DNA of 64,000 nucleotides, taken from assembly GCF_000143415.4 (NCBI RefSeq), contig NW_003314350.1, positions 620,001-684,000 on the forward strand, in the 5' to 3' direction. The first letter of the stretch is position 1; each line of letters opens with the position of its first letter. The notes under the pieces are model-generated. The model was not told the origin of the DNA and searched no databases. It saw only the letters and a program-made list of their open reading frames with translations. Shown here piece by piece: positions 23,583-33,495 of this stretch. This DNA comes from Selaginella moellendorffii. Its lineage: Eukaryota; Streptophyta; Lycopodiopsida; Selaginellales; Selaginellaceae. A program made the position numbers and the translations under genes.

Positions 23583-25391
23583 TGTAAGTGACTAAATTTT
23601 CCGTTCTACTTTAGTCACTTAACCACACCTCTGACCACTTGGAGGAGTCTCATTCACAACCTCCATAAGTCCAATCCAGGACTTGGGACTTGCTAGCCCC
23701 GAGAATGGCATCCATGCCACTCAACATTTGCACTTGGTCCAAGTGCACCACGTGTCCGATCCCATGACCGACACTCAAAGGTACCACCGACATAGCAGCC
23801 CGTTACGCTAAGGCCATGCCCAATCACCTTTGCCACACTGGTAGTCCAATACCACTTGCATCACCGTCTTGGCTCTCCAAGACTAGGCAAACCATCCGTG
23901 AGTGGTCATCTCAGATCCACTCCTTAGCATCCTTAGGATGCCCACCGACAAGGGGAATAGCCTTCCCCAATATCCCTCTGTCAGTCCCCACTAAGTCCCT
24001 TTCTGCCCCTGGTCGTGTTTGCCAACACTGCCACTGGATCGAGACCCACAGGCCCGACCACTAAGTCCCACGGTCCTCTGGGACTTCCTCACCACACGAC
24101 TGTGTCCTTGGTCACTACCCCAGAGGACTGCTCCTCTTCCTTTCCACAGTCTGGGCCTTTGGGACAACATTTCGGAACACCGTGGCCTTACGCGAGCCAC
24201 CTGGGTACTCTCCTCACCTTCTGCCCTTGGGTGCTCTAGCCATGGGCTTAGAGCGGGTTCCGTTGAGCCACACCAGGTATCCAAGTAGGTAGTGCCACCC
24301 ACACTTGGACTGGGAGTATCGGCCAGTCAATCTCCCGGGGGAACTAGAGCCGGCTCTTGAACACTTCACCAAGCTACCCTGCTTGTCGGTTTGTGTTCAC
24401 TCTAGTCTTGGACTTCCCAGTGGGCAGCTCATCACCCAACACTGGGTCCGGCCTTCCTGGGCCAAACTGGCCTTTCCTGGCCAAACTGGCTCCACTGCAG
24501 TCCTCCCCCTACTATACTTTTGGAGCTCACCAAACCCCCTAGGGTCTGGGAGACGAACGCTTTGGGCTTTCACCCTCTCAGGCTCCGGACTCGGACTCGG
24601 ACTCGGACTCGGACTCGGACTCGGACTCGGACTCGGATTCGGACTCAGACTCGAGCTCGGGCTCGGTCTCGGCCTCGGCCTCGGTCTCGGTCTCGGTCCC
24701 GATCTCGGTCTCGGTCTCGGTCTCGGTCCCGGTCTCGGTCTCGACTTCGGACTCCATCTCGGACTCCATCTCAGACTCCATCTCGGACTCCATCTCGGAC
24801 TCCATCTCGGGTCTATCTCGGGTCCATTTCGGACTCCATCTCGGACTCCATCTCGGGTCCATCTCGGACTCCATCTCGGACTCCATTTCGGGTCCATCTC
24901 GGGTCCACCTCGGACTCCATCTCGGACTCCATCTCGGACTCCATCTCGGGTCCATCTCGGACTCCACTTCGGACTCTAACTCGGGTCCATCTCGGGTCCA
25001 CCTCGGACTCCACTTCGGACTCCATCTCGGACTCCATCTCGGGTCCGTCTCGGACTCCACTTCGGACTCCAACTCGGGTCCATCTCGGACTCCACTTCAG
25101 ACTCCAACTCGGGTTCATCTCGGACTCCACTTCGGACTCCAACTTGAGTCCATCTCGGACACTCCCACGTGTCATGTGTTGGTCCTTTTGGGTCCCTTTT
25201 TGGAGCCTCGCCTTTTGCTCGCTTCGTGCTCGTTCCTCGAGCACTTCGTTGGGAGTTCCACTCCCGCTTTTGACTTTTCAAGTCAGAGCTTTTGGTCCAA
25301 ACGTGTTACGCTCGTTTGGCTCTCGCTTCGGCCACTACCATGTGGCGCCCTTCCGGCTCCACTTTGGGGCCTAGGGATTTTGTGTCTCACA
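23583..25391. mobile_element. solo LTR of a gypsy family, nested in the TIR element
   Basis: Starts TGTAAGTGACTAAATTTT and ends TCTCACA, flanked by a perfect 5-bp duplication CCACG (23578-23582 and 25392-25396). The start and several internal blocks (CTACTATACTTTTGGA, CGCTTTGGGCTTTCACCC, then CTCGGACTC-type repeats) resemble the LTRs of the chromovirus at 56-63.5 kb. It is therefore a related but distinct and longer (1,809 bp) LTR, left after recombination between two LTRs. Confidence 0.85.
24578..25165. repeat. CTCGGA-type hexamer/dodecamer repeat inside the LTR
   Basis: Tandem hexamers (GGACTC about nine times at 24590-24650), then CTCGGT variants, then 12-mers of the form CTCGGACTCCAT. 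Shorter versions lie in both chromovirus LTRs (56790-57060 and 63180-63440). It keeps several frames open on both strands by composition alone and is not coding. Confidence 0.85.
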
Positions 25392-26639
25392 CCACGATGG
25401 CAGGAGGTCGGTAGTGTTGAACCCATTATCAGTTCCCACTTGAGCTAGTTGAGAAATTGATTAATGATCATGCACTTAAATCGGATAAACATAATGTAGG
25501 AACCCTATATGTTTCTTGCTGAGCATACTCGGCCCGGTTTGAGAAACTGTTGTCATTGGCTTGCACTTGCTAGTATCAAGAACCCTTGCAATATTGAGAT
25601 TGGTCCCTCAATATTTTCTAAATAATAACTTACCATATCTTCACTATCATGCCTTTTGTGTTAGTCTTATTTTGGTCCCAAATGTTATTTATAGAAAGTG
25701 TCTAGATTTGCTCATTTGGCATATCTATGGAATGTAGAGATTGTCCTGAACACAATGGTGTTCATCCCATATCCAAATTCATGACACTAAAGACATTCCA
25801 TATTTAGTAAGTTGCAAGCTTATCGCAGAGACGTAACTCCTGATACTAAGGAAGGTTTGGGGTGAAAGCCTAAAGCGTGTGTTCCTCAAGGAGGGGGGGG
25901 GGGGGGGTCTAAGCCCCAAGTTTTATTCCATGCTAACTTGTGGAGTACTTATGTCTTTGTGTTAGGCCACTGTTATGCTAAAATAACACTAAATTTCGTT
26001 TGGCTCCATTTTGCATGTTAATCCTGATAATGGGATGTTAGTTGCTCTAGGATTGTTCCAAGTCACTTTGGGCTCTTATCACTTTGCTCCTTAGGCTATA
26101 TGTTTGGGAGTTACTCCGTGGTCCGGTTCTGTTACTCATTGGCTCCATGTTTGGGAGTTTAGCACCGTTCTTTCATTTAGTGGCCCAAAGCTTTGAAACT
26201 CAATATCATTTGGACACATGGCATATAGAGGGTTTAGGTTATCTTATGGTAAATCACCATAGGATAAAAAGTGAAAACCACATGCACTTTAGCAAGCTAA
26301 GCTTGAATCTTTTGGTATAGAGGATTTAACCAAAGAAAATTTTCCAAATAAAAATGTGATTGTTGAAGAAGATGCCTAAAATGTCAAGAAGCTTACTAAC
26401 AGGTTGAAAAAGATGAGTAGTAGTTGGTTTGGTTTAGTTTAATGCTTTGGTTTGGTTTGGTTTAATGCTTTGGTTTTCCTACTTTTATTAATGTGGTTTT
26501 ATTAAAAATGTTTTTTTTATCAAAAAAAATTTGTGAACTATTTAGCCATTCAGCACTTTCACGGCTGGTTTGGGTTGGTCTGTGTTGGGAACAGTCGGGA
26601 CTAACCTTGCTATGCACACGTTCATTCCTTTCATGAAGA

Positions 26640-28169
26640 ATGGAGAGAGTCACGAAAATGGTGTCTTACTCCAACCCAAAATCCATTGCTCTGATCACCA
26701 CTGGTCTGTTCTTCCTCTACGTTTTGCTGTCTCATAATCACTTTCCGGACAAGATCGTGGAAGATCTCATCGTTCCAGAGCAAGGTGATGCTCGCAAGTG
26801 CCGGAGCCGCGTAGAGTTCCAGTCCTATCGCCGCAAATCGACAGACCCATCGGCGGAAAGCTACACGCCATCGCCAGCTCTCATCCACCACCTGCGACGC
26901 TACGAGCAAATCCACGCCCGGTGCTCTCGATTGATCCAAGATGATCCAAACGGCGATCACGGCGACTGCCAATTCGTGGTGTGGATCGCGCCATTTGGAT
27001 CGCAGGGCCTGGGGAACAAGATGCTGGCGATTGCTTCCACTTTTCTCTATGCTCTGCTCACGAACAGAGTTTTACTCATCGCGAGAGATTCGTCCGCAGA
27101 GAACATGGATCGATTGTTCTGCGAGCCATTCCCAAAGAGTTCCTGGCTCCTTCCCAGACCTCTGGAGATCCGATTATCCACAGTCAACGATTCATCGCGG
27201 ATCGGCCATGCCCCGGATCTAAAAATCACTCCTCAGCACTGTCACGATTTCGCGAGCTCGATCAAGTTTCCAGATGTGGCCTACTCGTATCTGTCCGTGG
27301 ACTACACCCCGGACGATCGAAAATTCTTCTGCAAGGAGCAGCAAAAACTCTTGCAATCGCAGGTAACGTGGCTGTTTCTCCGGTCAAACGTCTACTTTGC
27401 TCCGGGATTGTTCTTGGTGGAATCCTTCCGGAGTGATCTCGCGAAGCTCTTCCCCCAGCAGCAGGCGATCTTCCATCACTTGAGCCGCTATCTCTTCCAT
27501 CCCATCGATCCGGTGTGGGATCGCACAGCGCGGTTCTACGACTCATATCTCGCGCGCGCCGATCGCGTAGTCGGCATCCAAATGAGAGTTCCTCCACACT
27601 TGCAAGGAGTTCGTCAAAACCTGGCGGCGGAGGTGTTCCAATGCGCCGTGGAGACAAAGATCCTTCCCAATATCAGCAAGAACAACGTCGAGAGGATCAA
27701 GCTCCGCTCCTCGATCAGCTCGCAGCAGCAGATCGCGGCGGTGGTGACTTCGCTGGATGAACACCACTTTGACGTGCTGCGAGAGATCTACCTCAACTCC
27801 TCCACCGCCGATGGATCGATCGTGAGAGTGGAGCAGCCCAGCCACGAGGGGCAGCAGCACACCGGATTTCTCGATCACGATGAGAAGGCTCTCGCGGAGA
27901 TTTACTTGCTGGGGCTCAGCGACGTGCTGATCACGAGTCCTGGCTCTACTTTCGGCTACATTGGCCAGGGATTAGGCGGGTTGAGGCCATGGCTTATGTG
28001 GGCTGGACCTGGATCTGGTGGGGATGTCTGCTCCAAGGCAAGAACTATGGATCCTTGCTTCTTTTCGTTTGGGGAGTCTAACTGCGATTGTGGAGATGTC
28101 AAGCTTGACAATGTGGAGCAGTGTCAAGATTGGCCTATAGCGCCTGGTGTTCAACTCAAAACAACTTGA
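26640..28169 (+). CDS. GT37 xyloglucan-type alpha-fucosyltransferase (unit 2, intact)
   Basis: Golgi type II membrane enzyme predicted to transfer fucose from GDP-fucose to cell-wall glycans (FUT1-like, GT37). The 509-aa frame is uninterrupted and intronless. It has a short cytosolic N-terminus, one membrane anchor at about residues 15-31 (IALITTGLFFLYVLL), a stem, then the catalytic domain. Family blocks are VVWIAPFGSQGLGNKML (about 112-128), LFCEPFPKSSWLLP, VVGIQMRVPP (about 310-319, nucleotide-sugar region) and ITSPGSTFGYIGQG followed by LRPWLMW. It is preceded by the TIR insertion, which ends only 30 bp before the ATG and so separates the gene from the divergent kinase promoter it has in units 4 and 5. 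Expression may therefore be altered. The acceptor glycan is not determined. Confidence 0.92.
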   Translation: MERVTKMVSYSNPKSIALITTGLFFLYVLLSHNHFPDKIVEDLIVPEQGDARKCRSRVEFQSYRRKSTDPSAESYTPSPALIHHLRRYEQIHARCSRLIQDDPNGDHGDCQFVVWIAPFGSQGLGNKMLAIASTFLYALLTNRVLLIARDSSAENMDRLFCEPFPKSSWLLPRPLEIRLSTVNDSSRIGHAPDLKITPQHCHDFASSIKFPDVAYSYLSVDYTPDDRKFFCKEQQKLLQSQVTWLFLRSNVYFAPGLFLVESFRSDLAKLFPQQQAIFHHLSRYLFHPIDPVWDRTARFYDSYLARADRVVGIQMRVPPHLQGVRQNLAAEVFQCAVETKILPNISKNNVERIKLRSSISSQQQIAAVVTSLDEHHFDVLREIYLNSSTADGSIVRVEQPSHEGQQHTGFLDHDEKALAEIYLLGLSDVLITSPGSTFGYIGQGLGGLRPWLMWAGPGSGGDVCSKARTMDPCFFSFGESNCDCGDVKLDNVEQCQDWPIAPGVQLKTT

Positions 28170-28534
28170 ATCTTTATCCATTCTTTTTAGGACATCTAGA
28201 GAGTTTTATTGTGTCTTCCAATGTGGACCATTTTGGTATGAATTGTTTGATATGCAACTGATTTCAAGGAAGTTATCTTTCTTTGACGTGGTTATGCCTC
28301 CCATTCAACGAGCTTGGATGTTACAACAAGGAATCCACGACTAAGATGTGCAAGGATAAATTCTAGAACAAGAAATGACATAGCAAAGTCATATCAAGAT
28401 GTTTAGTGATTCACGTCGTGAAGCCCGCCACTTTGATACGCTCATAGGCACCCACGATCTGTCAAAAAATTATACAAGATGTTACAAACAAACATTACGG
28501 GTGGGCTCTTGTTTCCATGATGTAAGTTGTTCCA
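28170..28534. other. FucT-PPR spacer (unit 2)
   Basis: FucT 3' UTR and PPR upstream region, shared with 50853-51300 of unit 5. No gene is seen. Confidence 0.6.
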
Positions 28535-29057
28535 GTGGGATCAAACTCTGGTGACAAGTTTTCGTGCATGAATGCCTTCTTCGGACTCGGCAGTGCCGAG
28601 CCTGCAAGAATGCATCGCGCTGATAACTTCTTCCAGGAGCCTGTCTCAAGCCAAGCAGATCCACAGTCGGGTTTCTTCCAGCAGCCACCGAGGGACTTAT
28701 CTTTCGAATCTTCTCATTCAAATGTATGGGAGATGTGGAAGTGTGGCCGATGCTCGCTCAGTCTTCGATGCTGTGGTCGCCAAGAACTCCTTCACTTGGA
28801 ACTTGATGCTGTCAGCTTATACCAAGAACGGGCATTTGCAGAGGGCTAAAGAGGTTTACGACTCCATGCCTGGGAAGGACTTGGTTTCATGCAATGGAAT
28901 GCTTGCTGCGTACTCGCAGGCCGGGAAACTGGGTGACGCTGTCGAGTTTTTTCGAACGATGTAAGAGAAGGATTTGGTGTCGTGGAACACCGTTCTTGCA
29001 GCTTTTACGAGGGCCAGAGATTTGAGAGGAGCCAGGAAGATTTTCAGCGACATGCTG

Positions 29058-29196
29058 TGTTGTGGTGTAAAAAGGGATGGACATAACACTCATGAGCTCG
29101 TTCATTGTGTTCCGACTTTTTTTACATGACTCAAGGGACACGACTCATGACCACGTGGACATGCCACGTCAGCTGATCGAGACTGACATCTCGACA
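29058..29196 (-). repeat. copia 3' LTR
   Basis: 139 bp; nearly identical to 31538-31676 (two substitutions by eye). Confidence 0.92.
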
Positions 29197-29230
29197 CTCC
29201 CACTCTGGCTCGATCAGCTGAGAGGATGGA

Positions 29231-31486
29231 CTACCCCTCCCACTCAGCCGAAACAGATGGAGAGCAGACTCCCAGTGCAGCGCGATGGCGTTCAAAGGAG
29301 TCTCGAGCCAAAGCCTTCGTGAGTATATCAGCCACCATTGCCTCGGTGGGGCAATATTCCAGCAACAACTTTCCATTTTGGACTTGTTCCCGCACGTAGT
29401 GGAAACGAATCTCGATGTGTTTCGTCCGAGAATGGAAGCGCGGATTGGCGGCCAGTGCAAGAGCACTTTGGTTGTCCGAGAACAGCACCATAGGTCCGGT
29501 GCAAGCAGGAATCTGGGGCAGGTCACGGCAGAACTGGGTCAACCAAATCGCTTCTTTGCTGGCAGCGGTTAGGGCAATGTACTCTGCCTCCGTCGAGGAT
29601 AGAGCCACCAGCGGCTGGCGCTTACTGCTCCAGGACACAGCAGCCCCATGGAGCAAGAACGTATACCCGGAGGTAGAGCGCCTTGAGTCCTGGTCGCCCG
29701 CCCAGTCCGCATCCGAGTACCCATGAAGTTCCTGTGACACAGCAGCGCCATAGTGAAGCTGCAAATGCAAGGTACCTCGAACGTAGCGGAAAATCCGCTT
29801 CACAGCTTGCCAATGTCCAGGTCCGGGGTTCTTGTATTGGCTAAAACAGGAGAACACTTCTGACTTATGAGCCAGCAGGTACACGATCAGGTACCGCGTG
29901 TAATCATCCAGGAAGGTGACTACGTAACGTTTGCCTCCCAAAGATTCAACCATAATCGAACAAACGTCCGAGTGTACCAACTCAAGAACAGAACTTGCTC
30001 GAGAATGAGAAATCTGTGGAAAAGGAAAAACGTGGTGTTTTCCACCAACACAAGCTTCGCAGAAGGGCAGCGTGCTCCCAGGCGCCACAGGAACATCCAC
30101 CTTTTTTAGCTGTTGCTCGTTCACGTGACCAAGGCGCTGGTGCCAGGTTGCAAGTGTCGGTGGAACCCGAGCCATCAGTGCCACAGGTGGAAGGATCACG
30201 TGAGCATCCAGGCGGTAGAGCGTATCAACTGGAACTCCAAAAGCGACCTTATCTCCAGTCTCGGCATCCAGCACGAACGCTCCCTGTGCTGTGAACAGAG
30301 TATCGAAGCCTACTTGAGCAGCAGTTCCAATCGACAGCAGCGTGTGTGTAAGTCCCGGAACATAAGACACAGGATAGATCTCCCGGATTTCTCCAGAAGA
30401 GAGCTGAACCCTGATTGTTCCTTTGCCTAGTACGTCGTGAGCAGAGGAGTCACCGAGTCCCACGGCGTCACTCTCACACGGTTCTTGGTAGTCAAAAAAC
30501 AAGGAAGCCATGGGCGTCATATGGAATGACGCTCCAGAATCCAGCCACAGCTCTGGTCCGAGCACGGGCTGGTGGCTGCTGCTTGCAGAGCGAGCCATCA
30601 AGAGCTTACGAGGAGTCCCAGAGCCCTTGTCTTTGTTTCCTTTGTCTTTGTTCTTGGCAGCTTTAGCACGATCAGCTTTCTTCTTCTTGCAATCCCTCGC
30701 CAATTGTCCAGGTTTGTGGCAATAGTGACAAATGCCACGAAAACCAGTGTCGTTCGGCTGAGCTTGAGAGGACGAGGATGATCCTCCCGCAGCGCCAGCA
30801 TAAAGCAAGGAAGATTTGGCAGAGGGCATCGCTTCTTTCTTCCCCTTCATCTTGCGTTCCTCTTCAATTAGGGCACCCACGACTTGATCAAAGTTCATGG
30901 CCATGTGAGATAGAACAGATGCGAGCGTGCTAAACGCAGGCGTGACGGTTGCAAGCAGCAACGCCCTGGCGCGATCGTCCGTGACAGGAGACCCAGCACC
31001 AGTCAATTCAGCCATTAGCCCTCGAATCCGTCCCACGTACACAGCAATGGTTTCACCCGTTTCCATGTGAAGCGCCAAGAATTGTTGATTCAGCAACATG
31101 GAAGAATTTGCGGCTTGGGCCACGAAGATCGTGCGAAGCGACGTCCAGATTTCAGCAGCGGTCTTGGTGAGATCAATCAGCGGCAAGAATTCATCGCTCA
31201 ATCCCAAGCCAATGACGGTGATGGCTTGCTGATTGCGAAAATCCCAATCTGATTGTAGCGTCTGCTCAGCGGGACGAGGCTCAGTCCCATCAACGATGTT
31301 CCACGCTCGTTTCGCAGAGAGGATCAGCCTGATTCTTGTCGCCCATGTGAAGAAATTCGTGCCATTGAATTTCTCCACCTTCTCTGTGGAAGCCACGAGA
31401 ACTTGAGCAGCAACCGGTGGCGGCGGCGGCGGCGGCGGCGGCGGTGGTGGTGGGGGCGGCGGAGGTGGTGGGGTTGAAGCGGCCAT
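29231..31486 (-). CDS. copia gag-protease-integrase fragment-RNase H fused frame
   Basis: A single open frame of 751 aa. In order: an 18-20 residue polyproline tract near the N-terminus; a UBN2-type gag; a zinc knuckle CHYCHKPGQLARDC in which the usual His ligand is Gln; the protease motif LWLDSGASFHM; the GAG-pre-integrase block with WHQRLGHV and CEAC; and the start of integrase to just past its first catalytic Asp (LVHSDV). Then an abrupt in-frame join near 29835 leads to the region after reverse transcriptase (GHWQAVKRIFRYVRGT) and RNase H (SDADWAGD, STEAEYIAL, DNQSAL, KHIEIRFHYVRE). It lacks polymerase and two integrase catalytic residues, so it could move only with help in trans. Confidence 0.9.
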   Translation of the reverse strand: MAASTPPPPPPPPPPPPPPPPPPPVAAQVLVASTEKVEKFNGTNFFTWATRIRLILSAKRAWNIVDGTEPRPAEQTLQSDWDFRNQQAITVIGLGLSDEFLPLIDLTKTAAEIWTSLRTIFVAQAANSSMLLNQQFLALHMETGETIAVYVGRIRGLMAELTGAGSPVTDDRARALLLATVTPAFSTLASVLSHMAMNFDQVVGALIEEERKMKGKKEAMPSAKSSLLYAGAAGGSSSSSQAQPNDTGFRGICHYCHKPGQLARDCKKKKADRAKAAKNKDKGNKDKGSGTPRKLLMARSASSSHQPVLGPELWLDSGASFHMTPMASLFFDYQEPCESDAVGLGDSSAHDVLGKGTIRVQLSSGEIREIYPVSYVPGLTHTLLSIGTAAQVGFDTLFTAQGAFVLDAETGDKVAFGVPVDTLYRLDAHVILPPVALMARVPPTLATWHQRLGHVNEQQLKKVDVPVAPGSTLPFCEACVGGKHHVFPFPQISHSRASSVLELVHSDVCSIMVESLGGKRYVVTFLDDYTRYLIVYLLAHKSEVFSCFSQYKNPGPGHWQAVKRIFRYVRGTLHLQLHYGAAVSQELHGYSDADWAGDQDSRRSTSGYTFLLHGAAVSWSSKRQPLVALSSTEAEYIALTAASKEAIWLTQFCRDLPQIPACTGPMVLFSDNQSALALAANPRFHSRTKHIEIRFHYVREQVQNGKLLLEYCPTEAMVADILTKALARDSFERHRAALGVCSPSVSAEWEG

Positions 31487-31537
31487 GACAGCAACGTCAA
31501 ATCAACCAACCAGGATCGTCCCCGAAATCCGATACCA

Positions 31538-31676
31538 TGTTGTGGTGTAAAAAGGGATGGACATAACACTCATGAGCTCGTTCATTGTGTTCCGACTCTT
31601 TTTACATGACTCAAGGGACATGACTCATGACCACGTGGACATGCCACGTCAGCTGATCGAGACTGACATCTCGACA
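31538..31676 (-). repeat. copia 5' LTR
   Basis: 139 bp, upstream LTR on the element strand; followed directly by the Met-tRNA-type primer-binding site. Confidence 0.92.
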
Positions 31677-33495
31677 TGCTGAGGAAGAATCTAGTTTCGT
31701 GGAACACAATGCTAGCCGCTATATCACAAAATGAAGAGATTGAGGTGGTGGACATGTTTTTTGATGGAATGGAAGAAAAAGACGTGGTTTCTCACAATAC
31801 GATGATGGTAAAGCTGGGCATATTTAGAAAGCGAGAAAGATATTTGATTACTTGCAAGAGAAAAAATTGGTTTCCTGGAATTCAATGCTATCAGTCTACT
31901 CGCATCATGGTCAACTTGACGAAGCAAGAATTGTGTTTGAAGAAATGCCTGAGCGAGACACAATTTCGTGGAACTCTATGCTAGCAGCATATATTCAAAG
32001 CGGGAATTTGCGAGAAGCGTTGTCCTTGTTAGAAAGGATGCCAAGAAAAAATTTGGTGTCATACAACTTAATTCTAAGCGCTTTAGCCGCTCAAGGTCTC
32101 TTTGACGAAGCAAAGGAATTCTTTGCTAAAATTCCCAATCCAAGCATTATCTCGTGGAATACACTCCTTGCTGCATATACTCCAATTGGGCATCTTTACG
32201 AGATCATCAAGCTTTACGACCAAATTCCAAACAAGGATATAATCTCAGACACGGCACTCTTGAATGCCTTTTCTGAAAATGGGAAACTTGAGCCAGCAAA
32301 GATGGTATTTGATGGAATGGAGGAATGGGACCTTGTGTCAATGAATGCAATGCTAGCGGCATTTTGTGACAGTGGGAGCTCGTTCAATGCCAAGGAGATG
32401 CTCAGTTGGATGTGTGCCCGGAATCTTAGCTCTTGGAACTGCGTTCTCCGATCATTTGCTCTTGATGGGGATCTTGACGAGACAAAGAGATTATTTGACA
32501 AAATGCCCGAGTGGGACCAAATGTCTTTCAATTTCATGCTTCCGGCATATGTCTCAGGCGGGCATCATGGTCTTGCTAAAGTAATGTACGAAACACTACT
32601 TCCTGAGAAAGATTCCTTTTCACACGTCGCCATGCTAAGTGCCTACACTGTACAGGGCAAGGTTGACGATGCAAAGCTTTTGTTTGATAGCATGCCATAC
32701 AGGTCTCTTTTTATTTGGAACTCTATGCTTTCGGCATATGCCCAAAACGGTCATCCGGACAATGCAAAACATCATTTTGATGCCATGCCCGAGTGGGACA
32801 TTGTCGCTTGGACCTCTTTATTATATTCCAGAAATTATCAAGGAAATGTGGAGGAAGCGAAGGTGTTGTTTGAGAAGATGCCTGAGCGAGATCTAATCGC
32901 ATGGAATGCTATGTTTTCAGGACATTCCCAACACAGGCATTTAGAAGACTCAAAGTGCCTGTTTGATTTGATGCCTTCCCACAATATTGTCTCTTACAAC
33001 ACTCTGATGGCAGCTTACTCTCAGCATGGATACATCGAGGATGCCCTCTTGCTCTTCCAGAAAATGAGACACAGGAACTCTATTTCGTGGAACACTCTAC
33101 TTGTGTCATATGCTCAAAATGAGCATACTACTACTGGAAAGGCGTTTTTCTCAACCTTGCCCGAGCAAAATCTGGTTTCTTGGAATGTAGTAATTGGAAT
33201 GTATGCTTTAAATGGGCAAACTGCACAATCCTTGGAGCTCTTTAGAAACTGTGTTGCTGATGGTGTCAAGCTGGATGATGTATCTTTTACCTCTGCATTG
33301 ATTGCTTTGAGCCATAGCGGTGAGGTTGACGATTCACTTTTTCTGTTTAAATCAATGATAACAGACTACTTAGTAACGCCTGGCAAGCAACAATATGGTT
33401 GTATCATCTCCTTGTTTGCTCGTGGAGGATATGATAGATCCTGTAAAGAACTCATTGATACAATGCCTTTCTTTCCTGATACTCACGACTGAACG

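Larger units (their letters stand above)
23324..26609. mobile_element. non-autonomous TIR DNA transposon (hAT-like ends)
   Basis: Ends read CATTGTTGGTCCCGACTG (23324-23341) and, inverted at 26592-26609, CAAGGTTAGTCCCGACTG: 15 of 18 positions match. Flanks are CTATGCAG on the left (23316-23323) and CTATGCAC on the right (26610-26617), a 7-of-8 direct repeat. The same place in units 4 and 5 (near 43519 and 49173) is uninterrupted and reads CTATGCGC, giving paralogous empty sites. Eight-bp duplication and CA-starting ends fit hAT; the class is inferred. No transposase is visible. About 1.8 kb of it is a nested solo LTR, and it holds a 15-G run at 25893-25907. Confidence 0.7.
29058..31676 (-). 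mobile_element. Ty1/copia LTR retrotransposon, internally deleted
   Basis: Two 139-bp LTRs (29058-29196 and 31538-31676) starting TG and ending CA on the element strand differ at two positions. A perfect 5-bp duplication, TGCTG, lies at 29053-29057 and 31677-31681. On the minus strand a primer-binding site TGGTATCGGA starts directly after the 5' LTR (31537 downward), as for initiator Met-tRNA priming. A purine-rich AGAGTGGGAG lies directly before the 3' LTR. At 2.6 kb it is much shorter than an autonomous copia element because most of integrase and reverse transcriptase is missing. Confidence 0.93.
28572..33492 (+). pseudogene. PLS-like PPR gene, interrupted by copia (unit 2)
   Basis: Organelle-type RNA-binding PPR family. 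The N-terminus MPSSDSAVPSLQECIALITS is followed by about 31-residue repeats of the form VSWNTMLAAYSQNGxxxEAKxLFxxMPERD. Lesions in order: an in-frame TAA near 28962; the LTR element 29058-31676 flanked by TGCTG; a 1-nt deletion near 31831; and TGA at 33490-33492 where unit 5 has TGG, cutting off an E-motif-like end. The segment 31852-33492 is still open for 546 aa with about 17 repeats, so decay is recent. It could yield a truncated repeat protein only if expressed from an internal start. Confidence 0.88.

Noticed and set aside
24578-25165. CRISPR-like or satellite array
   Set aside because: No unique spacers between repeats, eukaryotic LTR context; a microsatellite-type expansion.
24305-25374. 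Long open frames on both strands made of Ser/Arg/Leu/Gly or Glu/Ser/Asp/Pro repeats
   Set aside because: They follow from the CTCGGA-type repeat in a solo LTR; the same pattern opens several frames at once and has no codon signature of a gene.
27262-27878. Open frames antisense to FucT (also at 49939-50558)
   Set aside because: Shadow frames of a real, conserved enzyme on the other strand; destroyed in the other FucT copies.
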